64,000 nucleotides of DNA from Corynebacterium marambiense. GTDB taxonomy: Bacteria; Actinomycetota; Actinomycetes; Mycobacteriales; Mycobacteriaceae. A model generated the notes under the pieces. It saw only the letters and a program-made list of their open reading frames with translations, was not told the DNA's origin and made no database searches. The stretch is taken from positions 372,001-436,000 of the forward strand of contig NZ_JAEIOT010000007.1 in NCBI RefSeq assembly GCF_016342275.1, in the 5' to 3' direction. A program made the position numbers and the translations under genes. Positions 31,456 through 40,684 of the stretch are shown one piece after another (position 1 is the stretch's first letter; each line of letters begins with the position of its first letter).

Positions 31456-32208
31456 ATGCTCATTGTCCTGCCCCCTTCCGAAACCAAAGCCAACGGTGGC
31501 GACGGTGCCCCACTCGACCTCGGCGCCCTGTCCTTCCCTGAGCTCAACCCCGTTCGCAAGTCAATCGCGGATGCACTGCTTGCCCTCGATGACGTCGCGA
31601 TGCGCGAGGCGCTGAAGATCAGCACGAAGCTGGACGGTGAGATCACCGCGAACCGCGAACTCTGGGCGTCACCCACGATGCCCGCGATCCGGAGGTACAC
31701 CGGCGTACTCTACGACGCTCTCGACGCCGGTTCCCTGGATGCCGAAGCACTGTCGCGGATCACAATCGGTTCGGCATTGTTCGGTCTGGTCCGCGCCACA
31801 GACCAGATCCCCCACTACCGGCTGTCGGGTGGTTCAAAAATTCCGGATACCGGTGCGGCCACGTCACCGACGATGAAATCCCGCTGGGGAAAGAGGATCA
31901 CCGAAGCACTGCGCGCAGCAGCGCCGTCGAAGGGGCCGGTCGTGGACCTGCGCTCCGGCGCCTACCTCACCCTCGGTCCTCTACCCGGCGCCATCACCGT
32001 GCGGGTGGAATCGGTGCAGGAGGACGGGTCCCGAAAGGTGGTCAGCCATTTCAACAAGCACTACAAGGGAATCCTTGCCCGTGTCCTCGCCACCGCCCAG
32101 ATCGACTTCGGTCCGACAGACGGGGCGCCGGAAATCGCAGCCGCTGCCCGGGATTCCGGATTGTCTGTCGAAATCACCGGATCGGACTCGCTGACACTCA
32201 TCGTCTGA
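31456..32208 (+). CDS. yaaA: YaaA (DUF328) peroxide-stress protein
   Basis: A 250-residue YaaA family protein. It begins [10 protein letters not shown] and has [33 protein letters not shown] (excerpt), DLRSGAY and HFNKHYKG, all conserved in the family. E. coli YaaA limits free iron and oxidative damage during peroxide stress; the chemistry is not settled. The ATG at 31456 is chosen from the promoter spacing. Confidence 0.9.
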   Translation: MLIVLPPSETKANGGDGAPLDLGALSFPELNPVRKSIADALLALDDVAMREALKISTKLDGEITANRELWASPTMPAIRRYTGVLYDALDAGSLDAEALSRITIGSALFGLVRATDQIPHYRLSGGSKIPDTGAATSPTMKSRWGKRITEALRAAAPSKGPVVDLRSGAYLTLGPLPGAITVRVESVQEDGSRKVVSHFNKHYKGILARVLATAQIDFGPTDGAPEIAAAARDSGLSVEITGSDSLTLIV

Positions 32209-32543
32209 CGGCCTGCACGGCAGAGCAGCTCAGGACACCTGAGCCGTTTTCTCGTCCGCCGTGACCAGGAATGATTCTCACCATCCGGAACGTGGCCTTC
32301 CACTAATAAAATGTTAGACCCATCATTACTGCATATCTGAGGAACGTCCTGTTGGGGCTCCCCTACACCCCCGGTATGGGGACGTTCTCCACATATCCCC
32401 CTATTCCGGGACAACGATTGGTAATACTCTGACATCAGGCCCATATGTCGGACGGAAGTACTCGGCAGGCGCCCCTGGATGTGACGGGATCGCCAGAGAC
32501 ATAGCGGGTCCAAACACAACCAACGCGACCCCAGGAAGCCAGA
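32209..32543. other. Intergenic leader region before the ROK kinase
   Basis: 335 bases. TAATACT near 32412-32418 resembles a -10, which would give a leader of about 120 bases. GGAACGTCC (32341-32349) and GGACGTTC (32380-32387) form a spaced inverted repeat that also holds a GGGG/CCCC inner pairing. A terminator for yaaA or an operator/leader hairpin for the kinase gene are both possible. No gene is supported. Confidence 0.4.
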
Positions 32544-33524
32544 ATGTCAGGGAATACTCGTCACCAGGTCACCACAACACCATGGGCACTGGGAATAGAC
32601 GTCGGAGGTACAGCGATCAAAGCCGCCATCGTCGATCAGACAGGGGATACACACCACCCGCTCACCATTCCCACCCCCTCAGACCCACGCGTCTTCGCGG
32701 ATACAGCGGTGAAAGTCACCAGAGAGCTTACCGGTTGGGCACGGTCGAATGGTGTCAGTACCGTCGACACCATCGGCATTAACATCCCCGGCATCATCGA
32801 TGAGGTGCGCGGAATCTCGGTCTTCTCAGCGAACCTCGGATGGCGCAATGAACCGATCGCCGCGATGCTCGAAGATTCCCTACGCCGTCCCGTGGCACTC
32901 GGACACGACGTCCGCAGCGGAGCCCTCGCCGAATCCCGGTGGGGCGTCGCCTACCCCGATTTCTTCTTCCTCGCAATCGGTACCGGGATCTCCGCCGTCG
33001 TCATCAACGGACACCAGCCGATGACCACCTGGCAGTGGGCGGGTGAGATCGGACAGGTCCTCGTTCCCGGTTACGACGGTGCGCTGATGCCTCTCGAACA
33101 GGTCTGCTCGGCAGCCGGCATCGGACACCGGGGAGCGAGCCTCGGACTCGTACCGGAAGGCGCTGGATCCCGTGAGGTCTTCGAGCTGGTGGATCAGGGC
33201 AATGTACAAGCCACCGAAATCGCCGACACCGCCTGCGAGACGCTGGGCCGATTCCTGGCGCCAGTTGTCGCTACCCTGGGCCCCATCCCCGTCGTCATCA
33301 GCGGCGGCATGGCCGCACGAGGAGACAAACTTCTCACCCCGATACGGGAAGCACTGACTAGATACCTCGGTGTGGTCCCCGCACCAACCCACATTGAAGT
33401 AGCTCGGCTCGGTGTCGATGCCCAGGTCCGGGGTGCAGCGCTGAGGGCTTTCGACGCCTCCGGTTGCAAGATTCAACCGCAGAAAACACAGGAGACCGGG
33501 ACTGACGCCGAGCCCTCCAACTAA
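32544..33524 (+). CDS. ROK-family sugar kinase lacking the zinc motif
   Basis: A 326-residue ROK protein without an N-terminal DNA-binding domain, so a kinase rather than a repressor. ATP/phosphate motif GIDVGGTAIKAAIVD (residues 17-31), catalytic Asp in LGHDVRSGALAESRWG, and IGTGISAVVINGH are present. The usual GExGH and CxCGxxGCxE zinc segment is degenerate: WAGEIGQVLVPGYDGALMPLEQVCS, so the His and three of the Cys positions are lost. The next gene is a sugar porter, suggesting glucose or a related sugar as substrate (inference). The C-terminal 25 residues are a polar tail. Confidence 0.82.
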   Translation: MSGNTRHQVTTTPWALGIDVGGTAIKAAIVDQTGDTHHPLTIPTPSDPRVFADTAVKVTRELTGWARSNGVSTVDTIGINIPGIIDEVRGISVFSANLGWRNEPIAAMLEDSLRRPVALGHDVRSGALAESRWGVAYPDFFFLAIGTGISAVVINGHQPMTTWQWAGEIGQVLVPGYDGALMPLEQVCSAAGIGHRGASLGLVPEGAGSREVFELVDQGNVQATEIADTACETLGRFLAPVVATLGPIPVVISGGMAARGDKLLTPIREALTRYLGVVPAPTHIEVARLGVDAQVRGAALRAFDASGCKIQPQKTQETGTDAEPSN

Positions 33525-33716
33525 CACCCCGGTCTGTTCTGTCCCACCACAGGACAGGTCCACCGGACGACAGTGGGCGAATGAGCTCGTTGACGCCACA
33601 CCTCCCATGGATATGACTCCTGGCAGCTCTTCCATTGCCGTCATCACACTTACCTTGTCACCTTCCGTTTCTTCCTACGGGGAATAACCCGTACAGAACC
33701 ACCTGAAAGGTCAGTC

Positions 33717-35117
33717 ATGTCCTTCATCCGTGATCTCAAATCCGCTCCCCCGGTCGGGCGTGCCATCGCACTCACCGCAGCGGCCCTCGGCATCACCTAC
33801 GGCTACGACATTTCCAATATCGCGGCCGCACTGCTGTACCTGGAGAAAGACTTCGGTCTCGACACCACCGGGCAGGCGACGATGGCCACCGCCGTCGTCG
33901 TCGGTCAGATCTTCGGCGCGATCGCCGGCGGACCGATGGCCAACGCCATCGGACGGAAGAAGACGATGCTCATCGTCGCCGGTGGGTACGTCATCTTCTC
34001 GGTCGCCAGTGCCTTCGCCCCGACCGCCGGCCTCCTGGTGTTCCTCCGCGCGCTGCTCGGCGTGACCATCGGCCTGTCCATCACCGTCGTTCCGGTGTTC
34101 ATCGCGGAATCCTCCCCCAACAGGATCCGTGGTGGCCTCCTCACCTCCTACCAGGTGACCACGGTCCTCGGTATCATCGTCGGTTACCTCGTGGGTTGGG
34201 GCCTATCCTTCTTCGAGAGCTGGCGCTGGATGCTCGGCGCCGCCGCCATCCCCGCGGCCATCGTGTTCGTCGCACTGCTCAAGATCAGCGAGACCCCGCA
34301 ATGGCTGGTCATGAGGGGACGCACCGCAGAGGCCCGGGCTGTTCTGCTGAACATCAACTCACCGAAGGAAGCGGAGGAGGAATTCACATCTATCTCACAG
34401 TCCGTCAACCAGAACCGTGGCGGAAACGACCTCAAGCGTCTCGGTGAGATGTTCCGCGGTCCCATCTCCCGTGCGACGATCTTCGCCATCGCGCTCGGTT
34501 TCTTCATCCAGATCACCGGTATCAACGCGACCATCTACTACGCGCCCCGGATCTTCGAGCAGATGGGCTTCCACGGCACCGCTCAGCAGTTGCTCCTCCC
34601 CGCAGTCGTGCAGACCTTCGGCCTCGCCGCCGTCCTGGTCTCCATGGTGGTCATCGATTCCTTCGGCCGCCGCAAGGTTCTTCTCAGCGGCATCGCCACG
34701 ATGATTCTCGCCGACATCCTGCTGATCCTCGTCTACCGCATGGGTTCCGAGTCCTCCACGGCGTTCCTGGTCCTCGGATTCATTGGCATCGTGCTCTTCA
34801 CAATGGGGTTCACCGGTGGCTTCGGCGCGATCGTCTGGGTGTACGCCGGGGAACTGTTCCCCACCCGGTACCGGGCGCTCGGCGCTTCTCTCGTGCTGAC
34901 TGCGGACCTCATCGCCAACGCCATCGTCGCGCAACTCTTCCCGCCGCTGCTGGAGGCGGTCGGCGGTGCCGGGGTGTTCGCCATCTTCGGTGTGTTCGCC
35001 GGGATCGCCTTCGTCACGGTCTTCCGTTACGCTCCGGAGACGAAGGGCCGCAAGCTGGAGGATATCCAGAGCTACTGGGAGAACGGCGCCACCTGGTCGG
35101 GGCCGGTCAAGGCCTGA
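33717..35117 (+). CDS. MFS sugar porter family permease
   Basis: A 466-residue sugar-porter-type (TC 2.A.1.1-like) transporter with 12 helices. Diagnostic pieces are GYDISNIAAALLYL in helix 1, GRKKT, FIQITGINATIYYAP in helix 7, GRRKVLLSG, and PETKGRKLEDIQ at the end. FIQITGIN has Ile-Gln where QQxTGIN is common. GAAAGG precedes the ATG. With the ROK kinase 192 bases upstream it forms a probable PTS-independent sugar uptake and phosphorylation pair. A terminator follows. Confidence 0.9.
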   Translation: MSFIRDLKSAPPVGRAIALTAAALGITYGYDISNIAAALLYLEKDFGLDTTGQATMATAVVVGQIFGAIAGGPMANAIGRKKTMLIVAGGYVIFSVASAFAPTAGLLVFLRALLGVTIGLSITVVPVFIAESSPNRIRGGLLTSYQVTTVLGIIVGYLVGWGLSFFESWRWMLGAAAIPAAIVFVALLKISETPQWLVMRGRTAEARAVLLNINSPKEAEEEFTSISQSVNQNRGGNDLKRLGEMFRGPISRATIFAIALGFFIQITGINATIYYAPRIFEQMGFHGTAQQLLLPAVVQTFGLAAVLVSMVVIDSFGRRKVLLSGIATMILADILLILVYRMGSESSTAFLVLGFIGIVLFTMGFTGGFGAIVWVYAGELFPTRYRALGASLVLTADLIANAIVAQLFPPLLEAVGGAGVFAIFGVFAGIAFVTVFRYAPETKGRKLEDIQSYWENGATWSGPVKA

Positions 35118-35170
35118 CATCTCCAGACTCCACCGGCGTCGCTGTCTGAACCCACGATACCGGCGGTATC

Positions 35171-35212
35171 GGAGCCCGGGCACCTGTGCATTTCGCACGG
35201 TAACCGGGCTCC
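35171..35212 (+). terminator. Terminator after the sugar porter
   Basis: GGAGCCCGG pairs perfectly with CCGGGCTCC, enclosing a second GTGC/GCAC stem. It lies 54 bases beyond the permease stop. Confidence 0.78.
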
Positions 35213-35343
35213 ATCTCACTTTCACCAGGTGGGAGGTTGTCCGGGTATAGGCGGCCTCCCGGGGCGATTCATCCGGTACGGCCGCCGACGATCCACGCGG
35301 GCCCGCCGCAATCACCGACCTGTCCGACTGGCCCCGACGCCGG

Positions 35344-36126
35344 TCAGCGGATCGCGCGTCTGGCGTCGGACCACCATGCGAGACCCCCCAGCACGACCAC
35401 CCAACCGACCAGCGCGATACCACCCTGGAGCGGCGTGGCCGTGATACCCGGGATGGAGATTCCGTTGGCTATCCGCCCGGACAGGAAGGGGAGCACCCAA
35501 CCGAGGTCCTTCAGTGTCTGGACGTTCAGGGCATAGACCATGGACTCGATGACGAAGACATCAGCGGCGAAGATCAGGGATGCGAGCACCGTCGAACGGG
35601 TTATCACGGCCAGAAGCGCGGCGAAAAGAACCGCGATGATGAACTTGATGAACTCGAACCGGAACTCCCGGAAATCCTCGTCTGAAATATCGACCGGGAG
35701 ATGCTCCCCCATGAGGAGAAGGGCACCGTGGGCGAGTGCCAGTCCCAGGACGAGGGCCATGAGAGCACCGCTCAGGAGAACACCGATACGAATGGCGGTC
35801 CCTCTGCTCCTGTGATTGTCCACCATCCACATCCAGGCGATGGAGTGGTGCCGGTAGGCTCCTCCGACGATCGCTGCGGCAGCGAAGCCCGCAATGAGGA
35901 AGGACAGATCAGTGCCGACTGTGAGGTCACGGAGTGTCGCGGGCTCATCGTCTCCGGCGAGCCGTATCGCTACCGTAAGTGCCGGAATCACGAGTATCAC
36001 GGCGGCGAGGAAAACCAGATGACTGCGGACCGACGTCAGTTCCGTGATAACGGCGGCGAGCAGCCCTCCGTAGCAGGGACGCCGATCTGTTCCGGTGGTC
36101 GGGAAAACCGGGGTTGAGGCGGTCAT
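35344..36126 (-). CDS. ABC transporter permease (ABC-2-like)
   Basis: A 260-residue membrane protein with about six hydrophobic segments. It is a plausible partner of the upstream ATPase; the ATG at 36124-36126 overlaps the ATPase stop as ATGA, which fixes the start. The substrate is unknown; with a two-component system in the same operon, response to envelope stress or an antimicrobial peptide is the usual role of such modules (inference). It is the last gene of a four-gene operon. Confidence 0.8.
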   Translation of the reverse strand: MTASTPVFPTTGTDRRPCYGGLLAAVITELTSVRSHLVFLAAVILVIPALTVAIRLAGDDEPATLRDLTVGTDLSFLIAGFAAAAIVGGAYRHHSIAWMWMVDNHRSRGTAIRIGVLLSGALMALVLGLALAHGALLLMGEHLPVDISDEDFREFRFEFIKFIIAVLFAALLAVITRSTVLASLIFAADVFVIESMVYALNVQTLKDLGWVLPFLSGRIANGISIPGITATPLQGGIALVGWVVVLGGLAWWSDARRAIR

Positions 36127-37028
36127 GATGAGGAGCTCCTGTAGGTGGTGGTGTCGGCTGTTGCAGTGAGGAAGACGTCTTCGAGGGACTGTTCCCGGGA
36201 AGCCAGGTGTGTGATCACGATTCCTGCCCCCTGGCACAGCCGGGCGATGCGCTCAGCGGTCGTGGTGTCCGCGCTGACGGTGATCAACCCGTCGGGCGCA
36301 CGGTCGGCGGTGATGCCATGCTCTGCGAGGACCCGGACGGCGGCGTCCACATCGGTGCACCTGATCTCGTACATCGCATCCCCGACGAAGTCCGAGAGCG
36401 GTCCCTCCGCGATGAGTCTTCCCTGTCCGATGATCACGAGCCGGTCCGTGGTCACCGACATTTCGGAGAGCAGGTGTGAGGACACCAGCACAGCGCGTCC
36501 CTCCTCCGCGAGCTGCCGGGTCATCCGGCGCATCCAGATGACCCCTTCCGGATCCAGGCCGTTGACGGGTTCATCGAGGATGATGTGGCTGGGATCGCCG
36601 AGCAGAGCGCACGCGAGACCGAGCCGCTGCCGCATGCCGAGACTGTATCCGCCGACCCTCTTGTGCGCGACGGAGTGCAGGCCCACCCGGTCGAGCACAG
36701 TATCGACACGATCGACGTCGATACCGCCCGCTCGCGCCATCATGCGCAGATGTGCCTCTCCGCTTCGCCCCGGATGGAACCAGGAGGCATCGAGCAGCGC
36801 GCCGATGACGCGGGCCGGTGCAGGCAGCGTGGTGAAGCGATGTCCGTCGATGAGGGCGGTGCCCTCGTCCGGGCGTTCGAGTCCGCAGATCATGCGCATG
36901 GTGGTGGATTTTCCGGCACCATTGGGTCCGAGAAAACCCGTGACCTGCCCGTCGGGCACGGTTAAGGAGAGATCGTCGACGGCGACGGTACCGCCGTATC
37001 TTCTGGTGAGTGAACTGACTGTGATCAT
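36123..37028 (-). CDS. ABC transporter ATP-binding protein
   Basis: A 301-residue ABC ATPase of the DrrA/CcmA-like exporter class. Walker A GPNGAGKST at 34-42, signature YSLGMRQRLGLA, Walker B HIILDEPVNGLDPEG, H-loop SSHLL. A C-terminal extension of about 80 residues follows. A GTG at 37046 is an alternative start; neither has a strong ribosome binding site. It is coupled to the permease by ATGA and lies 62 bases after the response regulator. Confidence 0.9.
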   Translation of the reverse strand: MITVSSLTRRYGGTVAVDDLSLTVPDGQVTGFLGPNGAGKSTTMRMICGLERPDEGTALIDGHRFTTLPAPARVIGALLDASWFHPGRSGEAHLRMMARAGGIDVDRVDTVLDRVGLHSVAHKRVGGYSLGMRQRLGLACALLGDPSHIILDEPVNGLDPEGVIWMRRMTRQLAEEGRAVLVSSHLLSEMSVTTDRLVIIGQGRLIAEGPLSDFVGDAMYEIRCTDVDAAVRVLAEHGITADRAPDGLITVSADTTTAERIARLCQGAGIVITHLASREQSLEDVFLTATADTTTYRSSSS

Positions 37029-37090
37029 GTCTCCACGATCCCGCACCGGAGGGGTTACCCGCGTCCTCCCCTCCGCCGATTCCCCGGATA

Positions 37091-37786
37091 TCAGTCCCCG
37101 GGGTGAGCGAGCAGCTCCGCGCGCCCCACCAGACCGGTGCGGTAGGCGTAGAGAACCGCGTGCACCCTGTCCCGGGAACCCGTTTTCGCGAGAATGTGCC
37201 GGATGTGGGTCTTCACCGTAGCCATGGACACGAACTCACGGGCAGCGATCTCATCATTGTTGTAGCCGAGCGCGACCAGGCGCAGGATCTCGGTTTCCCG
37301 TGGCGTGAGCGGATCAACGAGGGACAGTGGAGGGGGACTCTGGTCTTCTGCCACCTCCGCACCCGTGTGCCCCGGTGCCCGCAGTCGTTCAAGCAGGTCT
37401 GCGGTTACCGACGGAGCGAGGACCGCCGCCCCGGAGTGAACGGTGCGCACGGCGTCGAGAAGCTCCTCCGGTTGAGCGTCCTTCAACAAGAATCCGGACG
37501 CTCCCGCAGCGATCGCACCGCTGACGAAACGCTCATCGTCGAAGGTGGTGAGCATGATGACGCGGACGGTGCGGTCACTCGCGAGCACCCGTCTGGTCGC
37601 CGGAATCCCACCGATCCGGGCCATCTGGACATCCATCAGAATGATGTCGGCACCCGATTCCCCGTCGGGAATCTCATCACCGTCACCGGCCTGCCAGGCA
37701 ATGTCCATGTCATCCTGGCTACCGATGAGCATGGCGAAACCCGCGCGCACCAGGGGCTGATCGTCGACGAGTCCGACTCGGATCAT
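37091..37786 (-). CDS. NarL/FixJ-type response regulator
   Basis: A 231-residue regulator: receiver domain with phospho-acceptor D52 (LMDVQM) and K-loop LLKDA, then a LuxR-type HTH (LTPRETEILRLVALGYNNDEIA, excerpt). The ATG overlaps the kinase stop as ATGA. It probably controls the ABC transporter genes downstream. Confidence 0.93.
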   Translation of the reverse strand: MIRVGLVDDQPLVRAGFAMLIGSQDDMDIAWQAGDGDEIPDGESGADIILMDVQMARIGGIPATRRVLASDRTVRVIMLTTFDDERFVSGAIAAGASGFLLKDAQPEELLDAVRTVHSGAAVLAPSVTADLLERLRAPGHTGAEVAEDQSPPPLSLVDPLTPRETEILRLVALGYNNDEIAAREFVSMATVKTHIRHILAKTGSRDRVHAVLYAYRTGLVGRAELLAHPGD

Positions 37787-38979
37787 CTCGGCACCACCGC
37801 CCTCACCACGAACTGTGCACCCGAGTCCACAACACCTAGCTTGCCTCCGATCGCCCCGAGGCGTTCCCGCATCCCGGTGAGCCCGAATCCCCTGTCCGAA
37901 GTTCCCGTCTTCGGACCAGTCGGATTCGTGGCGGTCACTGTGACTTCCCTGTCACTGCTGTCCACCGTGAGATCCCCGGTGCCGGTCCCGTGCCGGAGCA
38001 TGTTCGTCAGCATCTCCTGGACCAACCGGTACAGAGTCATTTGCGACAACGGGGACAAGTCCGTCGGGATCTTCTCCAGCCCCTCTGCCCGCAGCACCAA
38101 TCCACTCCGTCGGGCATCGGCGACCAAGCCGGGAATATCAGCGACCCCGGGTGGAGCCGTCTCTGAACGCCCCTCATCCTCCCGCAGGACGCTCAACAAA
38201 CCTCGCATCTGAACCAGCGACTCCCGGGAGGTCTCCGCAATCAGTTCCAACGTGTCGACCGCCACCCGCGGATCCTTAGGCGCCGCAAATCTGGCGCCGT
38301 CAGCGAGCGAGATCACCGCAGCCAATGAATGCGCCACGATGTCGTGCATCTCGCGAGCAATCCGGGTGCGTTCCACCACCCCGGCGAGTTCCGCCCGTTG
38401 GCGAAGTACCTCAAGGTCGCGGTGACGCCGACGCGCGGCATCGCCGAGCATCCAGAAGAATGCCACCCAGGTCCACGACGAGAAGATGGCCGCCATGAGC
38501 ATCACCACGGGCCACCTGTCTCCTTCGGGGAAGAGAGAGATGTTCCACAGCATCAACAGGGCCACGGTGGCACCGAGCAGCATCGCGCCGAGGTACACGA
38601 AGCGGATCCGCGATGTTATGCGCGCGGCGGTGAGGAACGCACAGTACGCCACGGCCACCGCGCCGACCACAGGTCCGCCGGGTAGACCGCGCAACAGGAT
38701 CGCCAGCAACGCGATGCCCGTGGTTCCGACGGTGGCCTCCGGGTACCCCGGCGCAACGAGTAACACGCAGGCAATGAAGAGATAGAGGACCGAGGAGAGT
38801 GTGTCAGTCTGTCCACCGGCATCCAAGAAGATGACCCCGGACGCACAGAACACGTAGCAGAACGCGTTACCGGGTCCGCCGACAGCGACGCGGACACGCT
38901 CCAGAAGCGCGGCGGAGGCTCCGGAACGGGTGAAGGGTGGCGGCATCGGACAGATCTCTCGGATCGGGTGCGGGTCCAC
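37783..38979 (-). CDS. HisKA_3-type sensor histidine kinase
   Basis: A 398-residue membrane sensor. Five to six hydrophobic segments fill residues 40-180 with almost no extracellular domain (intramembrane-sensing type). The phospho-acceptor is H212 in IAREMHDIVAHSL, and the ATPase N and G boxes are LVQEMLTNMLRHG and DRGFGLTGMRERL. The GTG at 38979 lies 6 bases after TACGAT and could be leaderless; an ATG 11 codons in is the alternative. First gene of the operon. Confidence 0.88.
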   Translation of the reverse strand: MDPHPIREICPMPPPFTRSGASAALLERVRVAVGGPGNAFCYVFCASGVIFLDAGGQTDTLSSVLYLFIACVLLVAPGYPEATVGTTGIALLAILLRGLPGGPVVGAVAVAYCAFLTAARITSRIRFVYLGAMLLGATVALLMLWNISLFPEGDRWPVVMLMAAIFSSWTWVAFFWMLGDAARRRHRDLEVLRQRAELAGVVERTRIAREMHDIVAHSLAAVISLADGARFAAPKDPRVAVDTLELIAETSRESLVQMRGLLSVLREDEGRSETAPPGVADIPGLVADARRSGLVLRAEGLEKIPTDLSPLSQMTLYRLVQEMLTNMLRHGTGTGDLTVDSSDREVTVTATNPTGPKTGTSDRGFGLTGMRERLGAIGGKLGVVDSGAQFVVRAVVPR

Positions 38980-39178
38980 CTACCAATCGTAGGACCCAGC
39001 GGGCGGGAGAAAATCAGCCTCAGGGATGACTGTAGATCCGTCCGGAACGGGTCCGCCGGATACCCACCAGGAAGCACTCTCGGTCACCTGCCTGGCCAAC
39101 AGTTCCTCCCCGGAGAGGCTTCACTCCGGCGAATCCCCACGATGTACCGGGCACCCACCGTGGGATCGATACACCGCG

Positions 39179-40684
39179 CTATCCCAGGGTGCTGGCTTTC
39201 TCCGCTTCCCTACCCTCACGGATCTGTTCCGGGGTGAAACGAACGAAGACCAGGGAGATCATCACGACGGCGATCGCCAGGCCCGCGCAGATGAGCAGTG
39301 ATGAGGTGTAGCCCGTTCCGAGCGCCGCACGTGCCGCGTCATTGAGTGCAGCGCGGTCAATCGTGTCGAAGGCCGCACCGAGAACTGAGCGTGCCCGGTA
39401 TTCGGCGTATGCGGTGACGGCCGCGAGTCCGAGTGGTCCACCGAGGGTCTGGGAAACCAGCGACGTGGCGGTCAGTGGACCGACATCGATGGGTTTCACA
39501 CCGGCGACAACGGACAGAGTCAGTGGGATAAGGACAACGCCAATGCCGAATCCGATAATGAGGATCGGGACGAGGAGATCGGGGAGATAGGTCGTGTCCA
39601 CACCGAGGGTCGATCCGTAGACGAATCCGGCGACCAGAATGAGGCCGCCCGCGGCGATGATGAACCGGGGTGCGGTCCGCTCCACGACGAGCCCGGCGAT
39701 CCAGCTTCCCGCCCCGAGCGCGAAGGCGAAGGGGATGAACGCCAGTCCCGCCTGGAGCGGGCCGTAGCCGACGACCTCCTGGACGAACAGCGCGACCTGC
39801 ACGGTCATCGCCATCATGAGCGCACCGACGAGAAGCAGGCAGATGAACACAACGGCGCGCGAGCGCTCCGCGAACATGTGCAGCGGCAGCACCGGGTTGG
39901 GGACCCGACGCTGGGAGAGAAAGAACGCGACGAGGGTGGCTGCGCCGAGGATCAGTGCGCCGACGACGACGGGCGAGTATCCGGTGCCGCCCTCCGCGAG
40001 GCCGAACACCAGGAGGGTGGACGCACCCGTGGCAAGAATCGCCCCCCGGACATCGAGCCGGATCCGTTCGAATGCGGGTGTGCGGGCGAGCACTTTCACA
40101 CCGACGGCGAGGATCAGTAGCCCGATGGGGACGTTGATGAGGAAGATCCACCGCCAGCTCGCTTCGGTGAGGGCTCCGCCGGCGACGAGGCCGAGCACAC
40201 TGCCCAGGCCCGTCATCATCGCGAACACGGAGAACGCCTGGTTCCGCGCCTTGCCCGGGGCGAAGGTGACCACGATGAGTGCCATCGCGGTGGGTGACGC
40301 GATGGCCGCACCGATCCCCTGGATAACCCGTGCTATGAGCAGGATCACGGGGGTCGTCGACAGACCGCAGGCCAGGGAGGCGAGGGTGAACAGCCCGACA
40401 CCGGTCAGGAACACCCGCTTCCGGCCGAAGGTGTCGCCGAGCCTCCCGCCGAGCAGGAGCAGGCCACCGTAGGCCAGGGCGTAGGAGGTGACGACCCAGG
40501 AGCGGAGGTTGTCCGTGAGGCCCAGCTCGATCTGGATGCGTGCGAGCGCGAGATTGACCACCGTCCCGTCGAGAACCACCATCAGCTGCAGCGCCGAGAG
40601 CACGGCGAGTGGCCAGCCGAGGGCGGAGGCGGCTACCGGTGGGGCGATCTCCCGGGCGCCGGGACCGGTTCCACGCGCGGTCAC
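39179..40684 (-). CDS. MFS transporter, DHA2 (14-helix) drug-efflux type
   Basis: A 501-residue EmrB/QacA-like transporter with 14 hydrophobic segments. LDGTVVNLALARIQIELG in helix 1 is the DHA2 motif C region, and GGRLGDTFGRKRVF is motif A. The frame is open for nearly 300 codons upstream, but that part is the shadow of cobA. The GTG at 40682-40684 overlaps the cobA stop as GTGA and starts the conserved protein. Substrate unknown; the coupling to cobA suggests export linked to tetrapyrrole metabolism or just a shared transcript. Confidence 0.88.
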   Translation of the reverse strand: MTARGTGPGAREIAPPVAASALGWPLAVLSALQLMVVLDGTVVNLALARIQIELGLTDNLRSWVVTSYALAYGGLLLLGGRLGDTFGRKRVFLTGVGLFTLASLACGLSTTPVILLIARVIQGIGAAIASPTAMALIVVTFAPGKARNQAFSVFAMMTGLGSVLGLVAGGALTEASWRWIFLINVPIGLLILAVGVKVLARTPAFERIRLDVRGAILATGASTLLVFGLAEGGTGYSPVVVGALILGAATLVAFFLSQRRVPNPVLPLHMFAERSRAVVFICLLLVGALMMAMTVQVALFVQEVVGYGPLQAGLAFIPFAFALGAGSWIAGLVVERTAPRFIIAAGGLILVAGFVYGSTLGVDTTYLPDLLVPILIIGFGIGVVLIPLTLSVVAGVKPIDVGPLTATSLVSQTLGGPLGLAAVTAYAEYRARSVLGAAFDTIDRAALNDAARAALGTGYTSSLLICAGLAIAVVMISLVFVRFTPEQIREGREAEKASTLG

